Assembly (NCBI RefSeq): GCF_003057615.1
Contig: NZ_QAFW01000001.1
Span: 62,001-126,000 of the forward strand
Direction of reading: 5' to 3'
DNA: 64,000 nt
Origin: Metalysinibacillus jejuensis
GTDB taxonomy: Bacteria > Bacillota > Bacilli > Bacillales_A > Planococcaceae
Below the pieces are notes generated by a model. That model saw nothing but the letters and a program-made list of their open reading frames with translations, was not told the origin of the DNA and made no database searches. How positions within the stretch are numbered: position 1 is the stretch's first letter; the number at the start of each line of letters is the position of its first letter. Of this stretch, positions 50,821 to 59,577 are shown in pieces. The translations under genes and the position numbers were made by a program.

Positions 50821-51567
50821 GTGAAATACACAGTCGAAAGTGATATTGGGCGCAAGCGTTCAATTAACGAAGACCGTGCCGCATTTGTAACACGTGAAGA
50901 TGGTCTTCAAATGGCGCTAGTCGCCGATGGTATGGGCGGTCACAATGCAGGTGATGTGGCTAGCCAGATGGCATCAGAAGAAGCGCGTACGTTATTTTTA
51001 CAAGCGAAGTCAAAAAGTTTTACCACAATGGATAAGAAAAAAGAGTGGTTGTTAGAAACCGTCAAAAAACTTAATAAAACCTTATATCGTTATGCGAGTA
51101 GTAATCCAGATTGTAGCGGGATGGGGACGACACTAATTATTGTGCTAATCGAAAAATTGCATTGTTTAATCGCTCATGTAGGCGATAGCCGAGTGTATCA
51201 CTTTTATGATAATAAAGTGAAACAAATTACGAAGGACCATTCATACGTCAATGCACTTGTAGAGAGCGGCGAGATTAGTGTAGAGGAAGCTGAAAATCAC
51301 CCGAAAAAAAATGTGATTTTAAAGGCGCTTGGTACAGATAGCCGTGTAGAGCCTGATCTTTATGAAATGATGCTTACGCCTTATTCCTATATATTAGTGT
51401 GCTCGGATGGTTTGAGCAACAAGGTAGATATGCGTGCGATGGGGGCTGTCATATTTGATTCCTTATCGCTTCAAGAAAAGGGTAAAAAATTAGTTGAGTT
51501 AGCCAACGCTAGTGGCGGAGAAGATAATATTTCCCTTGTGCTTCTAATGAAGGAAGGGGAGAGCTAA
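50821..51567 (+). CDS. prpC: Protein serine/threonine phosphatase PrpC (PP2C family)
   Basis: PrpC dephosphorylates targets of the PrkC kinase encoded next to it. The 248-residue protein has the PP2C metal-binding motifs: SINEDRAAF near residue 14, ADGMGGHNAGD at 35-45, GDSRVY, SDGLSNKV and GGEDNIS. The GTG at 50821 is taken as start because GAGGTGA stands just upstream and the protein then begins as in relatives. A longer reading overlaps rlmN. The kinase gene begins one base after its stop. Confidence 0.95.
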   Translation: MKYTVESDIGRKRSINEDRAAFVTREDGLQMALVADGMGGHNAGDVASQMASEEARTLFLQAKSKSFTTMDKKKEWLLETVKKLNKTLYRYASSNPDCSGMGTTLIIVLIEKLHCLIAHVGDSRVYHFYDNKVKQITKDHSYVNALVESGEISVEEAENHPKKNVILKALGTDSRVEPDLYEMMLTPYSYILVCSDGLSNKVDMRAMGAVIFDSLSLQEKGKKLVELANASGGEDNISLVLLMKEGES

Positions 51568-51568
51568 T

Positions 51569-53548
51569 ATGTTAGAAGGTAAACGTATTAATGATCGCTA
51601 TAAGATTATTAAAATGATTGGCGGCGGCGGCATGTCAAATGTCTACTTAGCCCACGATATCATTTTAAACCGTGATGTAGCGATTAAAGTGATGCGCTAT
51701 GATTTTTCTGATCAAGACGAACTGCAACGACGCTTCCAGCGAGAGGCCTTATCTGCAACGAGTTTAACGCATCCTAACATCGTTGACGTTTATGACGTTG
51801 GGGATGAAGGGAATTTACATTATATCGTTATGGAATATGTGAAGGGCAAAACGTTAAAACAATACATTCAAGAATATGCCCCGATTTCGCCAGCGCGTTC
51901 GGTTTATATTATGAAACAATTAACGTCAGCTATTGCCCATGCGCACGATAATGAAATTATCCATCGAGATATTAAGCCGCAAAATATTTTAATGGACGAA
52001 AACGGTGATGTTAAAATTACCGATTTTGGTATAGCGATGACGCTTTCAGCTACAGCGCTAACACAAACCAACTCTGTGCTCGGTACGGTACATTATTTAT
52101 CGCCTGAGCAAGCGCGAGGAAGCGGCGCTACCCATAAGTCCGATATTTATGCATTAGGGATAGTACTATATGAACTGTTAACAGGGGAACTCCCTTTCTC
52201 AGGAGAGTCAGCTGTAGCCATTGCATTGATGCATTTGCAAAGTCAAACACCTTCTGTGCGTGAGATTGATGCAAGCATTCCACAAAGCTTAGAAAACGTT
52301 GTACTACGTGCAACTGCCAAGGATCCTTTTAATCGTTACGCATCGGTAGAAGCAATGTATGAGGATTTAGAAACGGTCTTATCACCATCCCGTGAGCATG
52401 AAGCGCCGTTTGCTGTAGCGGTAGATGATGATGAAACTAAGGCTATGCCTGTTATTAAAGATGTACCTGTTAATAAAACAACCGACTTAAGTAAAACGGT
52501 TGAGCTTGAAACAACGCCGCCAGCAACGGAAGAACCTAGCCATAACAAAAAACGTTGGCGCTTTATTTTAATCGGTTTATTTATTGCGATAGCGCTACCG
52601 CTTATTGCGGCATTCTTCTTTACGGACACGTTTCAGCCGAAAAAGACACCTGTACCAGATGTCGCTGACTTAACTGTAGAGGCTGCGACAAAACTGATTG
52701 AAGAAGCAGGTTTTTTAGTAGGAGAGACAACTGAGCGCCATGATGCAGAAATCGAAGAAGGTAAAGTGATTGAAACATCACCTAAGGCTGGTACATTACG
52801 CATGAAAAATGCAGATGTTGACCTTATTATTAGCAAGGGCGAGGCGCTAGTAGAAATGCCGGATTATACAGGACGGAAGTATGAGCAATTGAAAAAGAGC
52901 ATAGATAAAGAAAACTTCAAAAGTGTACGCATTGAAGAAACCTATGATGATACCGTAGTCGCTGGCGTTATTATTACGCAAGATCCGATGCCAGGTAAGG
53001 AAGTATCGATTAAAAATACTGATGTTGTACTAACGGTGAGTAAAGGTCAAGATAGCATTACAGTAGCGGATTTAACGGGCTATAATCATGCAGGGCTCGA
53101 AAATTATGCGCTAACATCAGGGCTTAAAGTACATGTTGGTAGTGAAGAATTTTCGGATAGTGTTCAAAAGGGGAACGTCATTCGACAGTCACCACAAGCA
53201 GGTTCTAGCTTAGCTAAAGGTTCTACCATTAGTGTTACTTTATCAAAGGGTCCAGCAGCTAAACCGACAAAAACGTATATTCAGACGATTGAAATCCCAT
53301 ATGAAATGAATGTGGACGAGGACAATGACGATGAGGAGGAAAAGCCAAAAGCACCGAAGCAAAAGGTAGCGATTTATGTGCAAGATAAAACACATACGAT
53401 GGCAGATCCACTCGAAACTATTGAAATTGATGAAACAACAAAGTACCGTGTTCGTATGGAAGTTGAACAAGGGCAAAAAGCAAGTTTCCGTATTATTAGC
53501 GATGGTAAAGTTATCGCTGAAGAAACGGTAGCTTATGATGATATTTAA
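51569..53548 (+). CDS. prkC: Serine/threonine protein kinase PrkC with PASTA domains
   Basis: This 659-residue transmembrane kinase has an N-terminal kinase domain (about 10-275) with the Gly loop IGGGGMSNVY, the ATP lysine in VAIKVMR, catalytic HRDIKPQNI and DFG. A Thr-rich juxtamembrane region and one transmembrane helix (about 328-350) follow, then three extracellular PASTA repeats (about 355-421, 422-490, 491-560) and a C-terminal domain after an acidic stretch. PASTA kinases sense muropeptides or lipid II and control growth, cell-wall metabolism and, in spore formers, germination. Here germination cannot be the role if the organism does not sporulate. It is coupled to prpC. Confidence 0.96.
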   Translation: MLEGKRINDRYKIIKMIGGGGMSNVYLAHDIILNRDVAIKVMRYDFSDQDELQRRFQREALSATSLTHPNIVDVYDVGDEGNLHYIVMEYVKGKTLKQYIQEYAPISPARSVYIMKQLTSAIAHAHDNEIIHRDIKPQNILMDENGDVKITDFGIAMTLSATALTQTNSVLGTVHYLSPEQARGSGATHKSDIYALGIVLYELLTGELPFSGESAVAIALMHLQSQTPSVREIDASIPQSLENVVLRATAKDPFNRYASVEAMYEDLETVLSPSREHEAPFAVAVDDDETKAMPVIKDVPVNKTTDLSKTVELETTPPATEEPSHNKKRWRFILIGLFIAIALPLIAAFFFTDTFQPKKTPVPDVADLTVEAATKLIEEAGFLVGETTERHDAEIEEGKVIETSPKAGTLRMKNADVDLIISKGEALVEMPDYTGRKYEQLKKSIDKENFKSVRIEETYDDTVVAGVIITQDPMPGKEVSIKNTDVVLTVSKGQDSITVADLTGYNHAGLENYALTSGLKVHVGSEEFSDSVQKGNVIRQSPQAGSSLAKGSTISVTLSKGPAAKPTKTYIQTIEIPYEMNVDEDNDDEEEKPKAPKQKVAIYVQDKTHTMADPLETIEIDETTKYRVRMEVEQGQKASFRIISDGKVIAEETVAYDDI

Positions 53549-53559
53549 GGAGGAGTTAA

Positions 53560-54444
53560 ATGGCTAAAGGACAAATTCGTAAGGCATTGAGCGGGTATTA
53601 TTATGTTTACGATGACGGCGAGCTTATACAGTGTCGTGGTCGCGGTATTTTTCGTAATAGAGGCGAGTCGCCACTTGTAGGAGATATAGTGGAGTACAGC
53701 AACGAAACCGCAGGCTCAGATGGTGCAATTGAAGCGATACTACCACGTCATAATGCATTAGTGCGCCCTCCAATTGCCAATGTAGATCAAGCGATATTGG
53801 TATTTTCAGTGAAAGAACCTGATTTTAATACCATTTTACTCGACCGTTTTTTGGTCGCGTTAGCGTCCTACCAAGTAACACCTATAATTTGTTTAACTAA
53901 AATGGATTTATTAACAGCGGAGGAAAAGCAACAAATTAACGTATATCAGCAAGCTTACGAGAAAATTGGCTATACGGTTATTACTGCCTACAAAGATGAG
54001 CCTCATTTATTGGAGAAGCTTAGCCCACTATTAGCGCATAAAACGACTGTACTCGCTGGACAATCAGGGGTTGGCAAATCCACATTATTAAATACCTTAT
54101 TGCCACAGCTTGCTTTGAAAACAGGAGAAATCTCGCAAAGCTTAGGGCGCGGTAAGCATACGACGCGCCACGTTGAGCTAATTGAAGTAGCAGACGGTTT
54201 ACTCGCTGATACACCGGGATTTAGTTCATTTGATTTTAATACGATTGAACGTGAAGCATTAACGTATTGCTTTCCCGAAATTGCGCATTACGCAGAAGAT
54301 TGTAAATTTAGAGGTTGTTTGCATAAGCAAGAACCAAAATGTGCAGTAAAAGTTGCCGTAGCAAATGGCGATATTGAAGCATATCGCTTTAAACATTACG
54401 AACAGTTTTTGCAAGAAATTATGGACAGAAAGCCGAGGTACTAA
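53560..54444 (+). CDS. rsgA: Ribosome small subunit-dependent GTPase RsgA
   Basis: RsgA (CpgA/YloQ) is a circularly permuted GTPase that helps late 30S maturation. The 294-residue protein has an N-terminal OB fold, then G4 TKMD (about 113), G1 GQSGVGKST (about 167-175) and G3 DTPGF (about 217-221) in permuted order. A C-terminal zinc motif follows with Cys/His in CKFRGCLHKQEPKC. The ATG at 53560 has GGAGGAG upstream. In Bacillus it is also linked to PrkC as a phosphorylation target. Confidence 0.96.
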   Translation: MAKGQIRKALSGYYYVYDDGELIQCRGRGIFRNRGESPLVGDIVEYSNETAGSDGAIEAILPRHNALVRPPIANVDQAILVFSVKEPDFNTILLDRFLVALASYQVTPIICLTKMDLLTAEEKQQINVYQQAYEKIGYTVITAYKDEPHLLEKLSPLLAHKTTVLAGQSGVGKSTLLNTLLPQLALKTGEISQSLGRGKHTTRHVELIEVADGLLADTPGFSSFDFNTIEREALTYCFPEIAHYAEDCKFRGCLHKQEPKCAVKVAVANGDIEAYRFKHYEQFLQEIMDRKPRY

Positions 54445-54446
54445 TC

Positions 54447-55112
54447 ATGATAAAAATTGCCCCTTCTATTTTAGCAGCAGATTTTGGGAAATTAGTAGAG
54501 GAAGTAAAAGATGTAGAGCGTGCAGGCGCTGATTTAATTCACGTAGATGTAATGGACGGTCACTTTGTACCAAATATTTCATTTGGCGCTATCGCTATGG
54601 ATGCAATTCGTCCGCATACTGATTTACCGCTAGATGTTCATTTAATGATTGAAAATCCCGATCAATATATCGAGCAATTTGCTAAAGCGGGTGCTGCTTA
54701 TATTACGGTGCATGTAGAAGCATGCAAGCATTTACACCGTACGATTCAGTTAATTCGTTCATTCGGGGTAAAGCCAGGTGTGGTATTAAATCCACACACA
54801 CCAATCGAGTCAATTCAGCATGTGCTAGAGGATATTGACATGGTGTTATTTATGACGGTTAACCCTGGTTTTGGTGGTCAGAAATTTATTCATTCCGTGG
54901 TGCCTAAAATTGCAGCACTTTCTGCCATTATTAAAGAACGTAACCTTGACATTGCTATTGAAATTGACGGTGGTATTAATGAAGAAACAATTGTACCTTG
55001 TGCCAAAGCAGGTGCAACTATTTTTGTTGCAGGTTCAGCAATTTATAATAAAGAAGACCGCGCCAAAGCATTACAAACCATTCGTCAAGCAGGAGAGCTT
55101 GCGTTAGTATGA
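54447..55112 (+). CDS. rpe: Ribulose-phosphate 3-epimerase
   Basis: Rpe interconverts ribulose 5-phosphate and xylulose 5-phosphate in the pentose phosphate pathway. The 221-residue TIM barrel has the metal and catalytic residues in IHVDVMDGHFVPN (His32, Asp34), LDVHLMI, MTVNPGFGGQ and EIDGGIN. It overlaps thiN by ATGA, and the rsgA-rpe-thiN order is that of Bacillus. Confidence 0.96.
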   Translation: MIKIAPSILAADFGKLVEEVKDVERAGADLIHVDVMDGHFVPNISFGAIAMDAIRPHTDLPLDVHLMIENPDQYIEQFAKAGAAYITVHVEACKHLHRTIQLIRSFGVKPGVVLNPHTPIESIQHVLEDIDMVLFMTVNPGFGGQKFIHSVVPKIAALSAIIKERNLDIAIEIDGGINEETIVPCAKAGATIFVAGSAIYNKEDRAKALQTIRQAGELALV

Positions 55113-55756
55113 CGCGCGTTGTCATTTGTGCGGGAGGTCCAGTTGAAGAACTGTGTGACCTCCTTTCTTATGTAGATAAAGAGACGATTGTAATTGGCGC
55201 AGATCGTGGTGTTCTTTATTGTTTAGCCCAAGGGATTACTCCGCACGATAGCATAGGCGACTTTGATTCAGTAACGCCTGAAGAATGGCAACAACTTAAA
55301 CAAACGACAACGAATATTACGCGTTACCCAGCTGAAAAAGATGAGACAGATACTAATCTCGCTTTACAAAAAGCTTTACAGTATAACCCGATGGAAGTAA
55401 TGGTAACGGGTGTTACAGGTGGGCGTTTGGATCATTACGAAGCTGTTTTACGCAAGATTTATGCGTTGCAATTGCAGTTTCCTCATGTCATCTGGCGTAT
55501 TGTAGCTAAGCATAATGAAGTGCGATTTTTGCTACCTGGCACAACACATATTAAACCGAGCAAATTTCCATACGTCTCGTTTTTTGCGTATGGTGGCGAT
55601 GTGCAAGATGTAACAATTCGTGGGTTAAAATATGAAACAACGAATGAACGAATGCCAATGACGAGCGGTTTATTTACGAGTAATGAATTTATTGCGAGTA
55701 GCGCAACGGTGACTTTTCACCAACAAACAATTTTAATGATTATGAGTGGAGATTAA
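55109..55756 (+). CDS. thiN: Thiamine pyrophosphokinase
   Basis: ThiN transfers pyrophosphate from ATP to thiamine to give the coenzyme. The 215-residue protein has the catalytic-domain motifs GADRGVLYCL, IGDFDSV and DTNLALQKAL, followed by VTGVTGGRLDHYEA and a C-terminal vitamin B1-binding beta domain. In Bacillus, spoVM and rpmB come next; here an MFS gene starts 3 bases after the stop. Confidence 0.94.
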   Translation: MTRVVICAGGPVEELCDLLSYVDKETIVIGADRGVLYCLAQGITPHDSIGDFDSVTPEEWQQLKQTTTNITRYPAEKDETDTNLALQKALQYNPMEVMVTGVTGGRLDHYEAVLRKIYALQLQFPHVIWRIVAKHNEVRFLLPGTTHIKPSKFPYVSFFAYGGDVQDVTIRGLKYETTNERMPMTSGLFTSNEFIASSATVTFHQQTILMIMSGD

Positions 55757-55759
55757 TTT

Positions 55760-56899
55760 ATGCAAGCACATCAGCGTTTAAAAGGATTTAACCTTGTATA
55801 TTTCGGTATGCTTGCGTTATTTATTCCCTTTTTACCAGTTTTTCTAAGTGAACAAGGACTAACAACGAAGCAAATTGGTTTTATTGTAGGTACAGGCGGT
55901 TTTGTCACAATTATTACGCAACCTTTATGGGGGATGATTAGTGATAAAACAAAGGCGATGCGTCGTGTTATGCTATTGCTTTTATTGCTTGCGACGATCC
56001 TTGGCTATTTATTGTTTACTGCCGAACAGTTCGGATGGCTCATTGCTTATTCAATGGGTGTGTATTTTTTCTTGATGGCATTAGACCCTTTAACCGAAAG
56101 CCTTAATTTTACGATTGCTGAACGCGCTCAAACGAGTTACGGAGCTATTCGTACATACGGTGCCCTCGGCTATGCTTTAGCCTCTCTCACAGCTGGTTAT
56201 GTAATGAACTGGTTTGGGATGAATAGCATCGCCATCTTTTTTGTTTTACTTGGGATGGTAGGGTTGCTTATTATGGTAACGATGCCGAATGTAGCTGGCT
56301 CTTCATCACCTGTCACATTCGGCGCTTTGATGACATTTTTCCGCGATAAAAAAACGATGTTATTTTTACTATTAGTATTTATTAGTTCGGTGCCTGCACG
56401 CATGAATGATACATTTTTAGGCGTGCATATTCGAGCGTTAGGTGGTACAACAGAGCAAGTAGGTCAAGCATTTTTCTTTGCGGCAGGTAGTGAGATTTTA
56501 GTGTTTGCTTTAAGCTTTTGGTGGTTGAAAAAGGGGAAAGAGTTATTAACGATTACGATAGCGGCCTTTTTCTTCTTCTTGCGTTTTTTACTATCGGCCT
56601 TTGTAGCTGATCCGCAAATTATTGCTTTTTTACAAGTGTTACAAATGCTAACATTTCCCGTGTTTTATACAGCAGCAATTCAGTATTTATACCGTATTGT
56701 GCCTGAGGAGTGGCGTGCTACCGGCCAAACGATTTTAGCTTTATTGTTCTTTGGTGTCTCAGGTATTATTGCATCGTATGCAGGTGGTATTTTATATGAT
56801 GTAGTAGGAGGCAAGCTTTTCTATTTAACGCTTGCTAGTCTGTCCTTAATTGGCACATTATTTGGTAGTTTGTTATACAGAAAATTTGAATTTCATTAA
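55760..56899 (+). CDS. Major facilitator superfamily transporter (MFS_1-like / HcaT-like)
   Basis: This 379-residue protein has about 12 membrane helices. It shows the MFS loop motif GMISDKTKAMRR after the second helix and the stretch YGAIRTYGALGYALASLTAGY, which is typical of the MFS_1-like group that includes 3-phenylpropionate and nucleoside:proton symporter-like proteins. The substrate cannot be read from the sequence. It sits 3 bases after thiN, so it may share that transcript, and it is not part of the Bacillus order at this site. A terminator follows. Confidence 0.8.
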   Translation: MQAHQRLKGFNLVYFGMLALFIPFLPVFLSEQGLTTKQIGFIVGTGGFVTIITQPLWGMISDKTKAMRRVMLLLLLLATILGYLLFTAEQFGWLIAYSMGVYFFLMALDPLTESLNFTIAERAQTSYGAIRTYGALGYALASLTAGYVMNWFGMNSIAIFFVLLGMVGLLIMVTMPNVAGSSSPVTFGALMTFFRDKKTMLFLLLVFISSVPARMNDTFLGVHIRALGGTTEQVGQAFFFAAGSEILVFALSFWWLKKGKELLTITIAAFFFFLRFLLSAFVADPQIIAFLQVLQMLTFPVFYTAAIQYLYRIVPEEWRATGQTILALLFFGVSGIIASYAGGILYDVVGGKLFYLTLASLSLIGTLFGSLLYRKFEFH

Positions 56900-56907
56900 A
56901 ATATTTT

Positions 56908-56940
56908 GCTATCTTATCTGCGGATAAGGTAGCTTTTTTT
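56908..56940 (+). terminator. Terminator after the MFS gene
   Basis: GCTATCTTATC (56908-56918) pairs with GATAAGGTAGC (56923-56933) with one G-T pair, and seven T follow. It probably ends the long yloC-to-MFS transcript. Confidence 0.9.
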
Positions 56941-57076
56941 ATATGATATTTGGTTTTTATGTTAAATTTTCGGTTGTTAAAAGGTAGAATTATCAAAAAA
57001 ACGACTTATAAGAGAAAAAATTAAGAATAATAAGCATTTTTTGAATAAATAAAGTAATTCGGGGAGAGGAAATATC

Positions 57077-57121
57077 ATGCTATATTGGATGATGATAAAA
57101 TTCGACACTATGTTGAAGTAA
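57077..57121 (+). CDS. Possible 14-codon leader peptide upstream of the AbgT gene
   Basis: A short frame encodes MLYWMMIKFDTMLK, with four Met in 14 residues. It is preceded by GGGGAGAGG with a spacing of 7 bases, so it looks translatable. It ends 16 bases before the AbgT start and just ahead of its AAAGGAGG site. No known leader peptide matches it by eye. It could regulate translation of the next gene or be a chance frame in an AT-rich gap. Confidence 0.25.
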   Translation: MLYWMMIKFDTMLK

Positions 57122-57137
57122 TTAAAGGAGGCCGTTT

Positions 57138-58673
57138 ATGGAAACGGAAAAAAGAAGTTTTTTTCAAAAGTTCCTCAATGTAATTGAGAGGACGGGTAAC
57201 CGTTTACCTCACCCTGTCACACTATTCTTTTTATTAGCTGTTGGTGTGCTAGTTTTATCAGCAGTTGTATCTTGGCTCGGTATTTCAGTTGAGCATCCTG
57301 GTAAACCGGGTGAGACGGTTGAAGTTGTTAACTTACTAAATGGTGAAGGTATCCATTATATCTTTACAAATTTAGTACCAAACTTTACAGGCTTTAAGCC
57401 GCTAGGTGTTGTACTTGTAACGATGCTTGGTATTGGTGTAGCTGAAGGTTCAGGCTTAATTAGCGCAATTTTACGTGGCTTTGTCATGTCAGTGCCAAAA
57501 CGTTTTATTACACTCGGTTTAGTATTTGCGGGAATTATGTCATCTGTAGCTTCAGATGCAGGTTATGTTGTATTGCCACCATTAGGTGCGATTTTGTTCC
57601 TCGCTTTAGGACGCCATCCAATCGCTGGTTTAACAGCAGCATTTGCTGGGGTATCAGGTGGTTTTAGTGCCAACTTATTATTATCTGGCACCGATGCATT
57701 ACTTGGTGAGTTTACGATTATGTCAGCTGAGATTATTGACCCAGCTTACGCAGCCAATATGACGATTGCAATGAACTATTACTTCATTGCAGCATCTGTG
57801 CTTGTTTTAACATTCGTAGGTGCTTGGGTAACAGAACGTATCGTAGAACCTCGTTTAGGTGAGTATCAAGGTAAACATACGGAAACAATGGATAAACTAA
57901 CACGTGCAGAAATTAAAGGTATTGTATGGGCATTTGTAGCCGCACTTGTTGCATCAGTGCTATTTGCCTTACTTGTGTTAGTACCAGGCGCACCGCTACG
58001 TGGTGTAGAAGGTGAGATGCCAATTGTTAAGTCACCATTTATGAAAGATGGATTAGTGCCAATCTTAGCGATTTTATTCCTTATCCCAGGTATTGTTTAT
58101 GGTATAGTTACAAAAACGATTCGTAGTGATAAAGATGTAGCTAAAATGATGGCAGATACGATGTCTTCAATGGGTATGTTTATTGTACTATCATTTGTTA
58201 TCGCACAATTTGTAGCGTACTTTACAACATCAAACTTAGGTTTAGTGCTTGGTGTTTACGGCGCAGAATTTTTACAAAGTATTAGCTTAACGGGCATCCC
58301 GTTACTTATTCTCTTTATTTTAATTGCGGCATTTATTAACTTATTTATTGGTAGTGCTTCAGCTAAGTGGGCAATCATGGCACCTGTTTTTGTGCCAATT
58401 ATGATGCGACTTGGTTATTCGCCAGAGCTTACACAAATGGCTTACCGTATTGCTGACTCATCGACCAATATTATTTCGCCGTTAATGACGTATTTTGCGA
58501 TGGTTATTGCCTTTGCTCAGAAGTACGATAAAAAAATGGGAATTGGTACATTAATTTCGGTAATGTTCCCGTATTCAATGTTCTTCTTATTATTCTGGAC
58601 AATTACACTAATTGTATGGATGCTTCTAGGTATTGACTTAGGACCAGGTGCACCAATTTACTATACGCCATAA
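57138..58673 (+). CDS. AbgT family transporter (p-aminobenzoyl-glutamate transport family)
   Basis: This 511-residue polytopic membrane protein of the AbgT/MtrF family begins with NRLPHPVTLFFLLAVGVLVL and contains the conserved segments GIGVAEGSGLISA, SDAGYVVLPPLGA and GSASAKWAIMAPVFVPI. Members take up p-aminobenzoyl-glutamate, a folate breakdown product, or export sulfonamides; which applies here is open. It has a strong ribosome binding site (AAAGGAGG) and its own terminator. It lies between thiN and rpmB, where Bacillus has spoVM, and appears to be an insertion relative to that order. Confidence 0.88.
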   Translation: METEKRSFFQKFLNVIERTGNRLPHPVTLFFLLAVGVLVLSAVVSWLGISVEHPGKPGETVEVVNLLNGEGIHYIFTNLVPNFTGFKPLGVVLVTMLGIGVAEGSGLISAILRGFVMSVPKRFITLGLVFAGIMSSVASDAGYVVLPPLGAILFLALGRHPIAGLTAAFAGVSGGFSANLLLSGTDALLGEFTIMSAEIIDPAYAANMTIAMNYYFIAASVLVLTFVGAWVTERIVEPRLGEYQGKHTETMDKLTRAEIKGIVWAFVAALVASVLFALLVLVPGAPLRGVEGEMPIVKSPFMKDGLVPILAILFLIPGIVYGIVTKTIRSDKDVAKMMADTMSSMGMFIVLSFVIAQFVAYFTTSNLGLVLGVYGAEFLQSISLTGIPLLILFILIAAFINLFIGSASAKWAIMAPVFVPIMMRLGYSPELTQMAYRIADSSTNIISPLMTYFAMVIAFAQKYDKKMGIGTLISVMFPYSMFFLLFWTITLIVWMLLGIDLGPGAPIYYTP

Positions 58674-58675
58674 TA

Positions 58676-58705
58676 AAAATGAGCTGCGTGCATGCAGCTC
58701 ATTTT
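58676..58705 (+). terminator. Terminator after the AbgT gene
   Basis: AAAATGAGCTGC (58676-58687) and GCAGCTCATTTT (58694-58705) pair perfectly around GTGCAT; the 3' arm ends in a T-run. Confidence 0.92.
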
Positions 58706-58715
58706 TTGTACAACG

Positions 58716-58751
58716 AAAAAAGACGCAGCGACTAATCGCTACGTCTTTTTT
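58716..58751 (-). terminator. Terminator of rpmB
   Basis: AAAAAAGACGCAGCG (58716-58730) pairs with CGCTACGTCTTTTTT (58737-58751) with one mismatch. On the minus strand it follows the rpmB stop and ends in six T. Confidence 0.85.
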
Positions 58752-58762
58752 ATAAGCGTCTA

Positions 58763-58951
58763 TTAAACGCGCTCTACTTTACCTGATTTTAATGCACGAG
58801 CAGAAACCCATACACGTTTCGGTTTACCATCAACTAAGATACGAACTTTTTGAAGGTTGGCACCCCAAGTACGTTTGTTAGCGTTAAGAGCGTGCGAACG
58901 GTTGTTACCAGTACGCGCGCGACGTCCAGTAATGACACATTGTTTTGGCAT
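58763..58951 (-). CDS. rpmB: 50S ribosomal protein L28
   Basis: The 62-residue protein [20 protein letters not shown]... ends in the family signature [13 protein letters not shown] and contains [17 protein letters not shown]. The length equals that of Bacillus L28. The ATG at 58951 is used with GGAGGG upstream; the longer frame to 59005 has no binding site. It is on the minus strand and divergent from yloU, as in Bacillus. Confidence 0.96.
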   Translation of the reverse strand: MPKQCVITGRRARTGNNRSHALNANKRTWGANLQKVRILVDGKPKRVWVSARALKSGKVERV

Positions 58952-59133
58952 GTTGTGTTCCCTCCTTACTGTAAATGCTGAAAAGTTTTCAGTTCGATAT
59001 TTCACATACCATAATAATTTAACATACAGTTAAAATCAGTGCAAGACATTTTACACAACCTTTCAAGAAAAAAGCCTTTACACCATAAAATTGTGACAGC
59101 AAACTATCGCGAATAATGGTGTGACGTGTTATA

Positions 59134-59163
59134 TTGCTTAAAGCAAAATGAAAATGGTACAAT
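59134..59163 (+). promoter_or_regulatory. Candidate sigma-A promoter for yloU-yloV
   Basis: TTGCTT (59134-59139) and TACAAT (59158-59163) are separated by 18 bases; transcription would start near 59170, about 30 bases ahead of yloU. Confidence 0.55.
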
Positions 59164-59198
59164 AGATTTTAGTGAAAATGAGTCAAGGAGGCATTATT

Positions 59199-59561
59199 AT
59201 GGCAATCGAACTGAAAAGTGAATTTGGCCAAATTGATATTTCTAATGATGTAGCTGCACAAATTGTAGGTAGCGCGGCAATTGAATGTTACGGTATTGTA
59301 GGTATGGCGTCTAAACATCAAATCAGAGATGGCTTAACAGATATTTTACGTAAAGAGAATTTTGCTAAAGGGGTTATTGTACGCCCACAAGCGGATGGCT
59401 TACATATTGATATGTATATTATCGTAAGCTACGGCACAAAAATTTCTGAAGTCGCTTATCAAGTACAATCCAAAGTAAAATATACAGTAAATAAAACACT
59501 AGGCATGGACGTAAAAGCAGTAAATATTTATGTGCAAGGCGTACGTGTTATGAACGTGTAA
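59199..59561 (+). CDS. yloU: Asp23/Gls24 family envelope stress response protein YloU
   Basis: This 120-residue Asp23 (DUF322) protein matches the family in VAAQIVGSAAIECYGIVGMAS and in the C-terminal stretch VKAVNIYVQGVRV. Asp23 proteins are membrane-associated through partners and respond to cell-wall stress in staphylococci. The ATG at 59199 has AAGGAGG with a 7-base spacing; earlier in-frame codons begin before that site. The pairing with yloV is conserved in Firmicutes. Confidence 0.94.
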   Translation: MAIELKSEFGQIDISNDVAAQIVGSAAIECYGIVGMASKHQIRDGLTDILRKENFAKGVIVRPQADGLHIDMYIIVSYGTKISEVAYQVQSKVKYTVNKTLGMDVKAVNIYVQGVRVMNV

Positions 59562-59577
59562 GGAGGAACTTTTACTA

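Noticed and set aside
56941-57137. spoVM-like peptide gene
   Set aside because: The only plausible short frame (57077-57121) has no resemblance to the 26-residue amphipathic SpoVM.
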